From assembly GCF_001922985.1 (NCBI RefSeq), contig NZ_MRUH01000120.1, positions 1 through 64,000 on the forward strand: a DNA stretch of 64,000 bases, in the 5' to 3' direction. The DNA is from Teredinibacter waterburyi. Its GTDB lineage: Bacteria > Pseudomonadota > Gammaproteobacteria > Pseudomonadales > Cellvibrionaceae. The translations under genes and the position numbers were made by a program. A model generated the notes under the pieces. The model saw only the letters and a list, made by a program, of their open reading frames with translations, searched no databases and was not told where the DNA came from. Position 1 is the stretch's first letter, and every line of letters starts with the position of its first letter. Of the stretch, positions 1 to 8,036 are shown in pieces.

Positions 1-444
1 AAACGAGTGAGGGAATTTCGGGTACGATCCTTCACTAGAAGGGCAAAAAGGTGGTTTATACGTCCTATACTCTGAAATTTTTAATCATCTTCAATTTTCT
101 CCTTAAACAAGTGATGTCATAACAACTGATCGAAAAAAAACAGCTGTTGTTTAACCTGCAACCTTGTTAGATTTTAGATCTATCAAGCGAGGTTATGGAT
201 GGGTCGTCGACTCACTGAAGAAGGTTCAAATTTTTTTCTGCCGTTAAGATATAAGATGGCGTGCTAACAGATAGCAACACGCTAGGGTCTCGTCCTGTAG
301 TACTCAGCCAAAATCAATCGCCATTTTTTTCGCTTTAATAGTGACGAGTTTTTGTTGCCATATAACGCTTAGATACTGGGGCCACAGCACCTAAGCGGCT
401 ATAATTGAGCGTTCAATTTATCTACAACCCACTCAGGGAGCGTT
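1..444. other. Intergenic or gene-end region, no supported feature
   Basis: No convincing gene, RNA or terminator is seen here. One frame is open from base 1 to the TGA at 73-75 and encodes a very basic stretch; it could be the tail of a gene entering from the left, but it matches nothing I recognise. The last 100 bases must hold the control region of the lipoprotein gene that follows. A purine-rich stretch ending in GGGAG lies just before its ATG and can serve as ribosome binding site. Confidence 0.5.
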
Positions 445-2991
445 ATGTCAGCCTCACGTATCGGAGCAACCGTTAATCTTACCTTTCTATTGTCTGCTTT
501 ATTACTCTTACACGCGTGTGGCGGCGGAGGTTCTGGTTCCGGATCTTCTAGCAGTAGCTCAACAAGTAGTAGCTCTAGTTCCAGCAGCGGGTCTGGCAAC
601 AGCATTCCGATTTTAAACCTCCCTGCAAGCTTGGATTGGGCGGAAAATCAAACATTTACCTATACCATTCCTGCCAATGATGACGGTGACCTTATTTACT
701 CGATAAATCAATCTCCAGATGTTGCTCTTTTTACGCTTGATGCAAGCACTGGCCTCTTATCAGCGAGCACTGTATTTGATTTCGAGTCACCCACAGATGC
801 TAATCTGGATGGCATCTTTGAAGTATCAATCACTGTATCGGATCTACAGGGTGAAACAGCTTCCGGTAGTTTCACTATCAACGTACAAAACATAGAAGAA
901 TATGAGGCATTTATTACCTTTCCGGTTCCGGGTTCCAATATCGGTGGCAATGAGTCCAATTTGAATATCCGAGGGTATCTTGTTAAAGATGGGGTAAAGC
1001 AAACAAGTCAGCCAAGTGATATTGCAATAAATGTCAATGATGTAACTGCGATATTCGAAACTGACGACTCTGGTAATTGGATTGCCGAAACTCCCGTACA
1101 GCTAGGCGATAATAGTATTGATGTAGAAGTAACGCAGGCCAACGAGCGGGTTTTCAGAGATGCTTTCAGTCTGCAAAACGTGCCAGTTGCAAACATATGG
1201 GCACGGGTTAGCGATGGTATCTCGTCGGTCTATGCCATTTCAGTGGATGGCGCCTTTCTTTTAGAAACAACGATTACCAATGGCGACACAAAAATAATCT
1301 CAAGCGCTTCAAATAATGCCAATTGCGCATTCTTTGATAGATTATTGCTCTCTCCTGACGGAAATAAACTGTCTGCTTTGTGCGCCGACACTATTCAAAA
1401 TAGATCGGTTATTGTTCTGATTGATCTTGAAAATAGTACTTCACAATTTTTCAATATTGATTTTGATTTTACAAGCGACTATTTTTCCGAATGGGTTGAA
1501 AACGATTACCTACTTATTCGCCCTAAGATCACTGGCGTAAAACGCTTCTACTTGGTGGATGTCTCTGATGGTTCAGTTAAGGAGTTTGACGTTCTGTTTT
1601 CTGAATCGCAGAGTGGTTACGTTAGCGATACGAACCTTTTAATTGATACCCGAACCGTCTACTTGAGCGCAAGGAGGAACGAGCCTTCAACTGGGGTAAA
1701 ATCAGTATGGGCGTCATTCGAACTCTCACCTGTAATTAACAGTACTGTAGAAACCCTTGAAGCCATGGAGGAGACTGCACTTAATTTTAATACTTACAAC
1801 CGAATGTCTACCAAAAACGGGGTTGCTTATCTTTCTCTTGGGAAGACCCTGCTAATGACAGATCTTGACACCGGGGTAGAGACTACATTACAACTTGATT
1901 CGTCTGTAGCCAACGATCACGGGTTTAGTGGTCCGGTTGTATATATTGGAAATGACTATGCCATTATTCCAACTGTACAACCGATTGGTTTGTTTCGTAT
2001 CAATTTAATAACCGGGGTTGGAACGGCCATTGGAAGCGATCCAAAAATCCAACTCTCGAACTTTTCCTCTGTAAACCAAGCTCAAACTGAGCTCGCCACG
2101 TACTCTTACATTAATAAAACCATTCAGAGGATAGATCTGCTCAATTATGAGATCGTTGAATCTCATGATTTAACAAGTACCTCTTTCTACCCTTATAGTG
2201 CGTTTGAGTATGCGAGTTTTGACGTCGACAATAAAACTCTGCTTCGTTCCAACTTGCATAGCTGGTCTGGCGAACCACCGAATGACAAGCCAATCCTTCT
2301 AGCTTACGATATTGAAAATCAAACGGACACCCCACTTCTCACAACAAATGATGTACAAAATCATCTGAACCTTTCAGACGCAAGGTTTACGATTGGCAAA
2401 GCAGTCGCAACTGATGATAGTAACATCATATGGTTTACTATGTTTATCACCGAAGGCGAAGGCTTCTTTGCTGATTATTACGACGGTATTTTTTCATTAA
2501 ATATTCAAACTAGGGAAATAGATACCTTGTATTTCTATACTTATCCTTCTGGTTATAATGTCTTTTCCTCGCCGTCCATAAGTGATTTTTCTCCGGAATT
2601 AGACGGTGTTTTATTCGTTAAATCTTATGAGGGATATGTAAAAGCACTCAACGCCACTGGCAATATTGAAACATTGATTGAATCTGGGACACCCTATCAT
2701 TCAACTAATTCTCCGGTTATTGATAATACTAACAACCTAATTTACTTCACCGGTTTATATGAAGATATAGAAACAGGCCACGCTGATTCCAGCTCATCCG
2801 AAATTATTGAGTATAATTTGGATACAGGCGAACAACGTTTAGTTGCCTCGCAAGCAAAGGGCAGTGGTTTAAACCTCATTGGGCTAAACTCGCTAAATAC
2901 GCAGAAAAAATTAATCTATGGATTTGCGCATGGAAATTTATTGGTTATTGATATTTATACGGGTGATAGAGTGATTAAGGCGTTTGATTAA
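445..2991 (+). CDS. Lipoprotein with polyserine linker, cadherin-like domain and predicted beta-propeller
   Basis: An 848-residue protein. Residues 1-25 form a lipoprotein signal ending in LLLHAC, so Cys25 would be lipidated and the protein anchored in the envelope. A Gly/Ser tract follows (about 26-52); such linkers are common in secreted proteins of Saccharophagus and Cellvibrio relatives. Residues about 53-150 resemble a cadherin-like domain (pattern DANLDGIFEVSITVSD). The next 100 residues look like a second beta-sandwich. The rest, about 260-848, has recurring short beta-strand blocks with DLxTG-type turns, as in WD40-like propellers such as TolB; this part is inferred from pattern only. 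GGGAG precedes the ATG. The gene stands alone. A role in binding polysaccharide or protein at the cell surface is possible but not shown. Confidence 0.8.
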   Translation: MSASRIGATVNLTFLLSALLLLHACGGGGSGSGSSSSSSTSSSSSSSSGSGNSIPILNLPASLDWAENQTFTYTIPANDDGDLIYSINQSPDVALFTLDASTGLLSASTVFDFESPTDANLDGIFEVSITVSDLQGETASGSFTINVQNIEEYEAFITFPVPGSNIGGNESNLNIRGYLVKDGVKQTSQPSDIAINVNDVTAIFETDDSGNWIAETPVQLGDNSIDVEVTQANERVFRDAFSLQNVPVANIWARVSDGISSVYAISVDGAFLLETTITNGDTKIISSASNNANCAFFDRLLLSPDGNKLSALCADTIQNRSVIVLIDLENSTSQFFNIDFDFTSDYFSEWVENDYLLIRPKITGVKRFYLVDVSDGSVKEFDVLFSESQSGYVSDTNLLIDTRTVYLSARRNEPSTGVKSVWASFELSPVINSTVETLEAMEETALNFNTYNRMSTKNGVAYLSLGKTLLMTDLDTGVETTLQLDSSVANDHGFSGPVVYIGNDYAIIPTVQPIGLFRINLITGVGTAIGSDPKIQLSNFSSVNQAQTELATYSYINKTIQRIDLLNYEIVESHDLTSTSFYPYSAFEYASFDVDNKTLLRSNLHSWSGEPPNDKPILLAYDIENQTDTPLLTTNDVQNHLNLSDARFTIGKAVATDDSNIIWFTMFITEGEGFFADYYDGIFSLNIQTREIDTLYFYTYPSGYNVFSSPSISDFSPELDGVLFVKSYEGYVKALNATGNIETLIESGTPYHSTNSPVIDNTNNLIYFTGLYEDIETGHADSSSSEIIEYNLDTGEQRLVASQAKGSGLNLIGLNSLNTQKKLIYGFAHGNLLVIDIYTGDRVIKAFD

Positions 2992-3024
2992 TAATTACAG
3001 CAGTTACGGTTTGATTCGGGTAAT

Positions 3025-3078
3025 CCATTCTATTCTGCACCCTAATGAACATCAAGAAAGGGTAAGTAGAATGAATGG
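3025..3078. repeat. Imperfect inverted repeat after the lipoprotein gene
   Basis: The arm at 3025-3043 is matched, with small indels, by the reverse complement of 3059-3078. It can form a hairpin just after the lipoprotein gene. There is no T-tract after either arm, so it is a poor intrinsic terminator; it could instead be the end of a small decayed element. Confidence 0.4.
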
Positions 3079-3205
3079 CTTGCTGGATATAGAATACAAA
3101 AACTGTGCTGTGAATACTTAACGGACCTTAGCACGATAATGTACTCTGACCATGCAGCCACTCCGCTGAAACATTTTGATTTACTTGCCTGCTTTTGATT
3201 CCAGT

Positions 3206-3247
3206 CCACAAGCTTAAAAGCTCTCGTATTTGTTCTATGGAAAAACC
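3206..3247 (-). pseudogene. Fragment of a CueR/MerR-family copper regulator
   Basis: On the minus strand 3247-3206 reads GFSIEQIRELLSLW, which matches the segment that follows the DNA-binding domain in CueR-type regulators (typically GFSLEEIRELLxLW). No start, helix-turn-helix or metal-binding C-terminus is present, and the sequence after the Trp no longer resembles CueR. The frame differs from that of the adjoining copA fragment. In many proteobacteria cueR lies directly after copA, so this appears to be the second half of a decayed copA-cueR pair joined by a deletion. The match is only 14 residues. Confidence 0.55.
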
Positions 3248-3267
3248 CTGGTTGTGAGAGCGGTAGA

Positions 3268-3546
3268 TGGTTTCCACCGCTTTAGCAACAATGTATTTGA
3301 AGCAACGCTCAGGCTACTAAACGCCATTGCTGCACCGGCTAGCATTGGGTTGAGTAAGCCCATTGCAGCAAGCGGAATGCCTAACAAATTGTATATAAGT
3401 GCCCAAAAAAGATTTTGGAGAATTTTTCTATAGGTGTGTTTCGATATATTAATGGCAGCAACCACGCGCAAGGGGTCGCTTTGCATTAAGGTAATGCCCG
3501 CTGTTTGCATTGCCACATCGGTACCCGCCGCCATGGCAATTCCCAC
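3268..3546 (-). pseudogene. C-terminal remnant of a copper-exporting P-type ATPase (CopA)
   Basis: The minus-strand frame encodes about 93 residues matching the end of CopA-type P1B ATPases: VGIAMAAGTDVAMQTAGITL (end of the P domain), then ISKHTYRKILQNLFWALIYN and GIPLAAMG, and the last two membrane helices closing with LLLKRWKP. The ATP-binding core, DKTG phosphorylation site, CPC metal site and N-terminal metal domains are all missing. Upstream of the VGIAM segment the homology stops abruptly at about 3546. Clear pseudogene, a leftover of a copper-resistance locus next to ssrA. Confidence 0.85.
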
Positions 3547-3619
3547 ATGCACTCGCTGTTTCGGTAGGTTGTACCCACGCCTACCAATGCTGCCAACAAA
3601 CCTTTCCCTAAGTCCGTAT

Positions 3620-3648
3620 AAAAAACCCCCAACTGAGAACAGTTGGGG
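3620..3648 (-). terminator. Terminator beyond the duplicated ssrA 3' end
   Basis: Read on the minus strand, CCCCAACTG and CAGTTGGGG form a 9-bp stem with a 4-base loop followed by six T. It sits just past the extra copy of the ssrA end at 3657-3679, the same relation that the true ssrA terminator has to ssrA. Confidence 0.7.
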
Positions 3649-3656
3649 TTTGGTTT

Positions 3657-3679
3657 TTGGTGGAGGCGGGGGGATTTGA
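3657..3679 (-). repeat. 23-bp duplicate of the ssrA 3' end (att-like direct repeat)
   Basis: The 23 bases are identical to 3831-3853, the last bases of the tmRNA gene plus one base after it. The two copies are in the same orientation, 174 bp apart. tmRNA 3' ends are classic integration sites for tyrosine-recombinase islands, which restore the gene end and leave a direct repeat at the far side. No integrase gene is present, so this would be the scar of a lost or shrunken element. Confidence 0.7.
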
Positions 3680-3795
3680 TTCGGGCCATCCTTGGCCCTC
3701 ACCCCTTCGGGGCGACCTTTCGGTCGTCTAAAACGGCTGTCCTGCCGTTTTGTGAACCCCGACTTTGCGAGTTAAAACGCCAAACGGCAGCCAAT

Positions 3796-3823
3796 AAAAA
3801 ACCCCAACCCTTGCGGGTTGAGG
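3796..3823 (-). terminator. ssrA intrinsic terminator
   Basis: On the minus strand a 9-bp G/C-rich stem (CCTCAACCC with GGGTTGGGG, loop GCAA) is followed by six T. It starts nine bases after the CCA end of tmRNA. Confidence 0.85.
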
Positions 3824-3830
3824 TTTTGTA

Positions 3831-3853
3831 TTGGTGGAGGCGGGGGGATTTGA
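3831..3853 (-). repeat. 23-bp direct repeat inside the ssrA 3' end
   Basis: The partner of the copy at 3657-3679. It covers the CCA, acceptor strand and part of the T-arm of tmRNA, the usual crossover site for islands that integrate into ssrA. Confidence 0.7.
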
Positions 3854-4224
3854 ACCCCCGTCCGCCAGCTCTCTATCTGCGGCTCTACATGCTTAGTTTC
3901 CGTCTATTGATTTAGCTCATCTACAGCCCGGCGGGCAGGACGTAGGAAGCGAGTTCGCTTTAGTTTCGCAATGTCATCACGATCTATATGACACAGCTAT
4001 TCAGTTCTATATGACAGTCTTTAACGCGGTACTGACACCTTACTAAAGACCGCTAGCGGCGAACCACTAGATGGTGCTTCACAGGGCTGCTTACGCAGCT
4101 AGTTGGGCACCGTAGTTGTCATCATTGGCAACTGATTGGTTTGCAGCTTTGGATTAACGTGATTGGCTACCATCACGACATGCACCTTAGACTTTGATAC
4201 CGGCGTCGAATCCTAATCGCCCCC
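3832..4224 (-). ncRNA. ssrA: Transfer-messenger RNA (tmRNA)
   Basis: tmRNA rescues ribosomes stalled on broken mRNA by acting as tRNA-Ala and then as a short message. The 5' end GGGGGCGATTAGGATTCGAC (from 4224) is the family signature; its first seven bases pair with CGCCTCC before the encoded ACCA at 3832. The T-arm reads GGGGGTTCAAATCCCCC-like sequence. The tag frame at 4129-4091 encodes ANDDNYGAQLAA and stops with TAA, a typical gammaproteobacterial degradation tag. The length of 393 nt is normal. Its protein partner smpB is at 15332-15811, also on the minus strand. The 3' end is duplicated nearby, a sign of past island integration. Confidence 0.96.
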
Positions 4225-4276
4225 GGAGCTCACTTGCGTGAACCTGCTGTTTGGCTGAAGCCGAAAGCAGCAGGGG

Positions 4277-4282
4277 ATTATA
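4277..4282 (-). promoter_or_regulatory. Possible -10 element of the ssrA promoter
   Basis: A perfect TATAAT on the minus strand lies about 53 bases before the mature tmRNA 5' end, leaving room for the precursor leader removed by RNase P. No good -35 hexamer lies 16-18 bases further up, so the assignment rests on the -10 and its position. Confidence 0.35.
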
Positions 4283-4313
4283 TACCAGTTTAGTGAGGAA
4301 TGCGCTGGCTCTG

Positions 4314-5939
4314 CTAAGGCGATTGACTTGGCAGTTGGGTGTTGCTGATAAAGGCGAGTGATTTGCCGTCTGGCGACCAGCTGGGAACGTTGATGGTGCC
4401 TTGGCCGCCGTATATGTAGGCGATGATGCTGGGTTCGCCGCCATCGATGGGCATTTGGCGTAGGTATACGTGGCGATAGAAGGGGTGGTCGCCGGAGTCT
4501 ATGTCGCTCATATAGGAGAGGAAGACTAGGCTTTTGCCGTCTGGCGATAGGTGTGGGAACCAGTCGTTGTAGCTGTCGAAGGTGAGTTGGGTTTGGTTGC
4601 TGCCGTCGGCGTTCATGCGCCAGAGCTGCATGGTGCCGGTGCGGTTGGAGTTGAAGTAGATGAATTTGCCGTCGGCGCTGTATTCCGAGCCATCGTCTAG
4701 GGTGGCGGTGTTGGTCAGTTGGGTTTCAACGCCGCTGGCGATGTCGATGTGGTAGATGTCGTATTGATCCTTGCGGTTGGCGGTAAATACCATACCTTTG
4801 TCGTCGGGCGAGTAGCCGTGTAAAAACGAGTGGCCAATGCCAGTTTTGGTGATTTGTTTGGGCTTGTCGCTGCCGGTTATGGGCAGGGTGTAGATGGTGG
4901 AGCGACGTTCGTCGTCGATGTTGTGGTGGCTTATGGCAAGACTTTTGCCGTCCCACGAGAGTACGTGGTCGTTGTTGTTTTGGTTGGCAAAGCCGGTGTT
5001 GATCTGGGTTGGGGTGTAATTTGCTTTGTCGGCGTTGGCGAGGTCGAAATTGTACATCAGGCCGTTGGCATTATAGATAAGGCTTTTGCCGTCGTGCGTC
5101 CAGTTGGGTGCTTGTAGCGAGTCGGGTGAGCGGTAGAGAATGCGGCGCTGTTTGCTGGCGAGGTTTAGCACTTCTATGTTGCTGCCAATGTAGTCGCGGT
5201 AGGGTTGAAAATCTGGCGCGGCGGGGCGGATGATTCGAACATTGTCGAAGCTTGCGGTTTCGATTACCTCGGGGTTGTGGGCGCTAAGGGCGAGGCCTAC
5301 ATAAACCTCGTCGCCTAACTTTAGATGGGAAACCTGTGTGGTTTGAAAGGGCTCGCCGTGTTTGGCGGCGGACATAATAAACACGTCGCCGCGTCGTTCT
5401 AACTGAATCACATTGGTGTTAGTAAGGTTTAAGCGGTATTCGCTGGTGTCGCCGCCGGTTTTGGCTCGAAACTGCAGTGCGGTTAGGCCGTCGCCGTGGA
5501 CGGTTGCGTTAACGTGGGCTGCTTGTGATGCCAGGCTGGAGCGCACGGTCCAACCGGCTTTGCGATGCGGGTCTACGCCTTCGCCTTGGAATTGAATTCG
5601 GGCTCGCACAATAAAGTCGCCGTTCATTCGGTTCCAAGCAAAGTGCATTTCGTCATGCTGGCCCCAGATGTTCGCACCAGAGGCGGTCATGGTGTAGCTT
5701 TGATTTTTTGCATCATAGCTAAGGCTGCCGCGATTTTTCACAGGCCCGATATCGGCATTGTCGCTAAATTGGCCAACAACTTGCGCGATAGCATTGGAGC
5801 TAACAGCTAGGCTCGCAAAACATAACCACATAAAAACAAAATACTTGGCGTTTAGCTGTTTCGGTAACGGCAAGATTGATTTTATGGGTGCTGGTAGCGC
5901 GGTTTGTATGAAGTGTCGGGCGTATATAAATAGCTGCAT
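4314..5939 (-). CDS. Secreted TolB-like protein with lectin-type N-domain and PD40 propeller
   Basis: A 541-residue exported protein. An unusually long N-terminal lead ends in a hydrophobic signal (about 37-53, closing ASLAVSSNAIAQ). Residues about 55-230 resemble a DUF1349/concanavalin-like sandwich (WGQHDEMHFAWNRMNGDF). Residues about 245-541 hold repeated WTHDGKSL, SPDDKGMVF, SADGKFIYF, SPDGKSL motifs typical of TolB-type PD40 propellers. GAGG eight bases before the ATG supports this start. The true tolB sits in the tol-pal cluster, so this is a paralogue. It is divergent from the arabinofuranosidase gene, with which it shares a 392-bp control region; a role in sensing or binding plant polysaccharide fits but is unproven. 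Confidence 0.85.
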   Translation of the reverse strand: MQLFIYARHFIQTALPAPIKSILPLPKQLNAKYFVFMWLCFASLAVSSNAIAQVVGQFSDNADIGPVKNRGSLSYDAKNQSYTMTASGANIWGQHDEMHFAWNRMNGDFIVRARIQFQGEGVDPHRKAGWTVRSSLASQAAHVNATVHGDGLTALQFRAKTGGDTSEYRLNLTNTNVIQLERRGDVFIMSAAKHGEPFQTTQVSHLKLGDEVYVGLALSAHNPEVIETASFDNVRIIRPAAPDFQPYRDYIGSNIEVLNLASKQRRILYRSPDSLQAPNWTHDGKSLIYNANGLMYNFDLANADKANYTPTQINTGFANQNNNDHVLSWDGKSLAISHHNIDDERRSTIYTLPITGSDKPKQITKTGIGHSFLHGYSPDDKGMVFTANRKDQYDIYHIDIASGVETQLTNTATLDDGSEYSADGKFIYFNSNRTGTMQLWRMNADGSNQTQLTFDSYNDWFPHLSPDGKSLVFLSYMSDIDSGDHPFYRHVYLRQMPIDGGEPSIIAYIYGGQGTINVPSWSPDGKSLAFISNTQLPSQSP

Positions 5940-6331
5940 GAACGAAGCCTCATTAATGGCATTGGAATAGCGATGCCAGCCTTGGTAAAAAACGTGCGAA
6001 TTTGAAGGTTATTGTTATTTGTGAGCTGAAAAATTGTTAGTAGAGCACTATGAAAGTCGATGCGTGAAGGGCAGGTCAATGTTATTCGGTTACGCCCAAA
6101 AAGTGTTAAGTCGGAGAGGAAAAGCTAAGCGCTGGCATTGGCTGACAATCTAAACCGCTAAAAAGGCTGATGATCATACTGTAATCGCCTAGAATTGGGT
6201 TTGGGCTACATCTATAAGGTTAAACAGCGCTCGATCTGTTTGGCTTTACATTCATACATTTAAATACACTCCTACTAAACGCGCGTGCTTGTAGCGTTTG
6301 CGGTTAGCTATTGGAGTTATACGAGGTTGCT
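5940..6331. other. Divergent control region of the TolB-like and GH51 genes
   Basis: These 392 bases separate two divergent genes and must carry both promoters. I see no confident promoter pair. A weak inverted repeat AACAG-N8-CTGTT lies near 6223-6240, and no terminator is apparent. Confidence 0.4.
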
Positions 6332-7927
6332 ATGTTTACTCTTTCACCTAAACCTTTTACTCGCGCACTGGCGTTTGGCGTTGTTGCCGGTGTTATGGCG
6401 CTGGGTTCTCATGCCGTTACGGCCGCCGATGCGGTGCAAACAAGCGTAAAAATCGAAACAAAAAACCAAGGGGCGGTGATAAACAAAGCCATTTATGGCC
6501 AGTTTATGGAGCACCTTGGGCGCGGTATTTACGAGGGGGTTTGGGTTGGTGAAGATTCAAAAATCCCTAATACTAAGGGCTATCGCAAAGATGTTCTTGC
6601 GGCATTAAAAGAGTTGCAGGTGCCGCTGTTACGTTGGCCCGGCGGCTGCTTTGCCGATGAATACCACTGGCGCGATGGCATTGGCCCACGCGATAAGCGC
6701 CCCGCAACGGTAAATACCACTTGGGGCGGCGTTACCGATGACAATGCGTTTGGTACTCATGAGTTTATGACCTTTGCCGAAATGCTGGGTGCCGAGGTGT
6801 ATATCAATGGCAACCTCGGTACGGGAACACCACAGGAAATGGCGGCGTGGTTGGAATACCTAACCTCAGACAGCCAATCTACGCTGGCGAATATGCGCCG
6901 GGCTAATGGTCGCGACAAGCCTTGGAAGGTTGATTACTTTGCCATCGGTAACGAGGCGTGGGGCTGCGGCGGCACTATGACGCCAGAGTATTACACCAAT
7001 CTTTACAAACACTACGCGACCTTCTTAAAAACGCCAGAAGACAATCGTCCAATTTTAATTGCCAGTGGCGGCCATACAGATCAAACCGAGTGGACTACAA
7101 CGCTAATGGAGAACGTTCCAGAAACCTGGAGCATGCGGATGGATGCAATTAGCCATCACTACTACACCTTGCCTACCGGCGATTGGGCAAAGCATGGCGC
7201 AGCGTTAGGTTTTAATGAAAGCGAATGGTTCGACACTATGTTTAATACCTTGCGTATTGAAGATTTTATTAAAACCAATACGGCCATTATGGATAAGCAC
7301 GACCCCGAGAAAAAAGTCGGCTTTTATGTGGACGAATGGGGTACATGGTACGACGTTGCCGAGGGTGATAACCCCGGCTTTTTATATCAGCAAAACAGTT
7401 TGCGCGATGCCGTGTTAGCCGGTTTGAATTTGAATATTTTTCATGCCTATGCCGAACGCGTGCGTATGTCGAATATTGCGCAAATGGTCAATGTGTTGCA
7501 GGCGATGATTCTTACCGATAAGGAAAAAATGCTGCTAACACCTACCTACCACGTTTTTAAAATGTATATCCCGTTTCAGGATGCGACCTCGCTACCCATT
7601 AGTATTAAGGGCGAAAACAGCTATGTGCTTGGCGACAAAGAAATCCCGATGGTGAGTGCATCTGCGGCTATTTCAACGTCTGGCAAGTATTACCTCGCCT
7701 TGGTAAATGCCCACCCAAGTGAGAGCCGTAAGCTTGCAATCGAAGCCGATAAAACCTTTAGTCGGGTAAAGGGCCAAGTGTTAACCGCCGATGCAATGGA
7801 CGCACACAATACGTTTAAGCAGCCAAATAATTTGCAGCCTAAGGCCTACAAGCAAAAAGCCAAAGACGGAAAGCTAATACTTGATTTGCCAGCCAAGTCG
7901 GTTGTGGTGGTGGAATTGCTAGACTGA
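6332..7927 (+). CDS. Exported alpha-L-arabinofuranosidase, family GH51
   Basis: Removes L-arabinofuranose side chains from arabinoxylan or arabinan. The mature protein follows the GH51 plan: a TIM barrel with the acid/base Glu in the IGNEAWGCGG motif and the nucleophile Glu in VDEWGTWYD, then a C-terminal beta domain. The N-terminus is a signal peptide (hydrophobic ALAFGVVAGVMALGSHAVTA), so it works in the periplasm or outside; many GH51 enzymes are cytoplasmic. The ATG at 6332 is preferred over the TTG at 6311 because ACGAGG lies just before it. Length 531 residues is normal. Transcribed alone, with a terminator shortly after. Confidence 0.93.
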   Translation: MFTLSPKPFTRALAFGVVAGVMALGSHAVTAADAVQTSVKIETKNQGAVINKAIYGQFMEHLGRGIYEGVWVGEDSKIPNTKGYRKDVLAALKELQVPLLRWPGGCFADEYHWRDGIGPRDKRPATVNTTWGGVTDDNAFGTHEFMTFAEMLGAEVYINGNLGTGTPQEMAAWLEYLTSDSQSTLANMRRANGRDKPWKVDYFAIGNEAWGCGGTMTPEYYTNLYKHYATFLKTPEDNRPILIASGGHTDQTEWTTTLMENVPETWSMRMDAISHHYYTLPTGDWAKHGAALGFNESEWFDTMFNTLRIEDFIKTNTAIMDKHDPEKKVGFYVDEWGTWYDVAEGDNPGFLYQQNSLRDAVLAGLNLNIFHAYAERVRMSNIAQMVNVLQAMILTDKEKMLLTPTYHVFKMYIPFQDATSLPISIKGENSYVLGDKEIPMVSASAAISTSGKYYLALVNAHPSESRKLAIEADKTFSRVKGQVLTADAMDAHNTFKQPNNLQPKAYKQKAKDGKLILDLPAKSVVVVELLD

Positions 7928-7990
7928 GTTTAGTCGTAGCTAAATGTTAGATGCGCTCTAGCGACGCAAGCAAGTGGTTCGCGCAATTAG

Positions 7991-8036
7991 AAAAGCCAGC
8001 TTATATGGGAAGCCATAAACGCTGGCTTTTTTATTG
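7991..8036. terminator. Bidirectional terminator between GH51 and solute-binding gene
   Basis: AAAAGCCAGC and GCTGGCTTTT form a perfect 10-bp stem whose loop holds a further TTATGG/CCATAA-type pairing. T-runs flank it for the plus strand and A-runs for the minus strand. The stop codon of the converging solute-binding gene overlaps its right end. Confidence 0.85.

Noticed and set aside
3832-3853. The ssrA end as a stray tRNA gene
   Set aside because: The tag frame ANDDNYGAQLAA and the full 5' acceptor strand show it is tmRNA.
3643-3915. Plus-strand frame of 90 codons over the ssrA end
   Set aside because: Overlaps the tmRNA gene and its duplicate on the opposite strand; the repeated WWRRGDL is merely the translated repeat.
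4187-4444. Minus-strand frame overlapping the tmRNA 5' end
   Set aside because: Crosses ssrA and the end of the TolB-like gene in another frame.
4314-5939. Calling the propeller protein TolB of the Tol-Pal system
   Set aside because: Extra N-terminal sandwich domain and no tol-pal neighbours; it is a paralogue.
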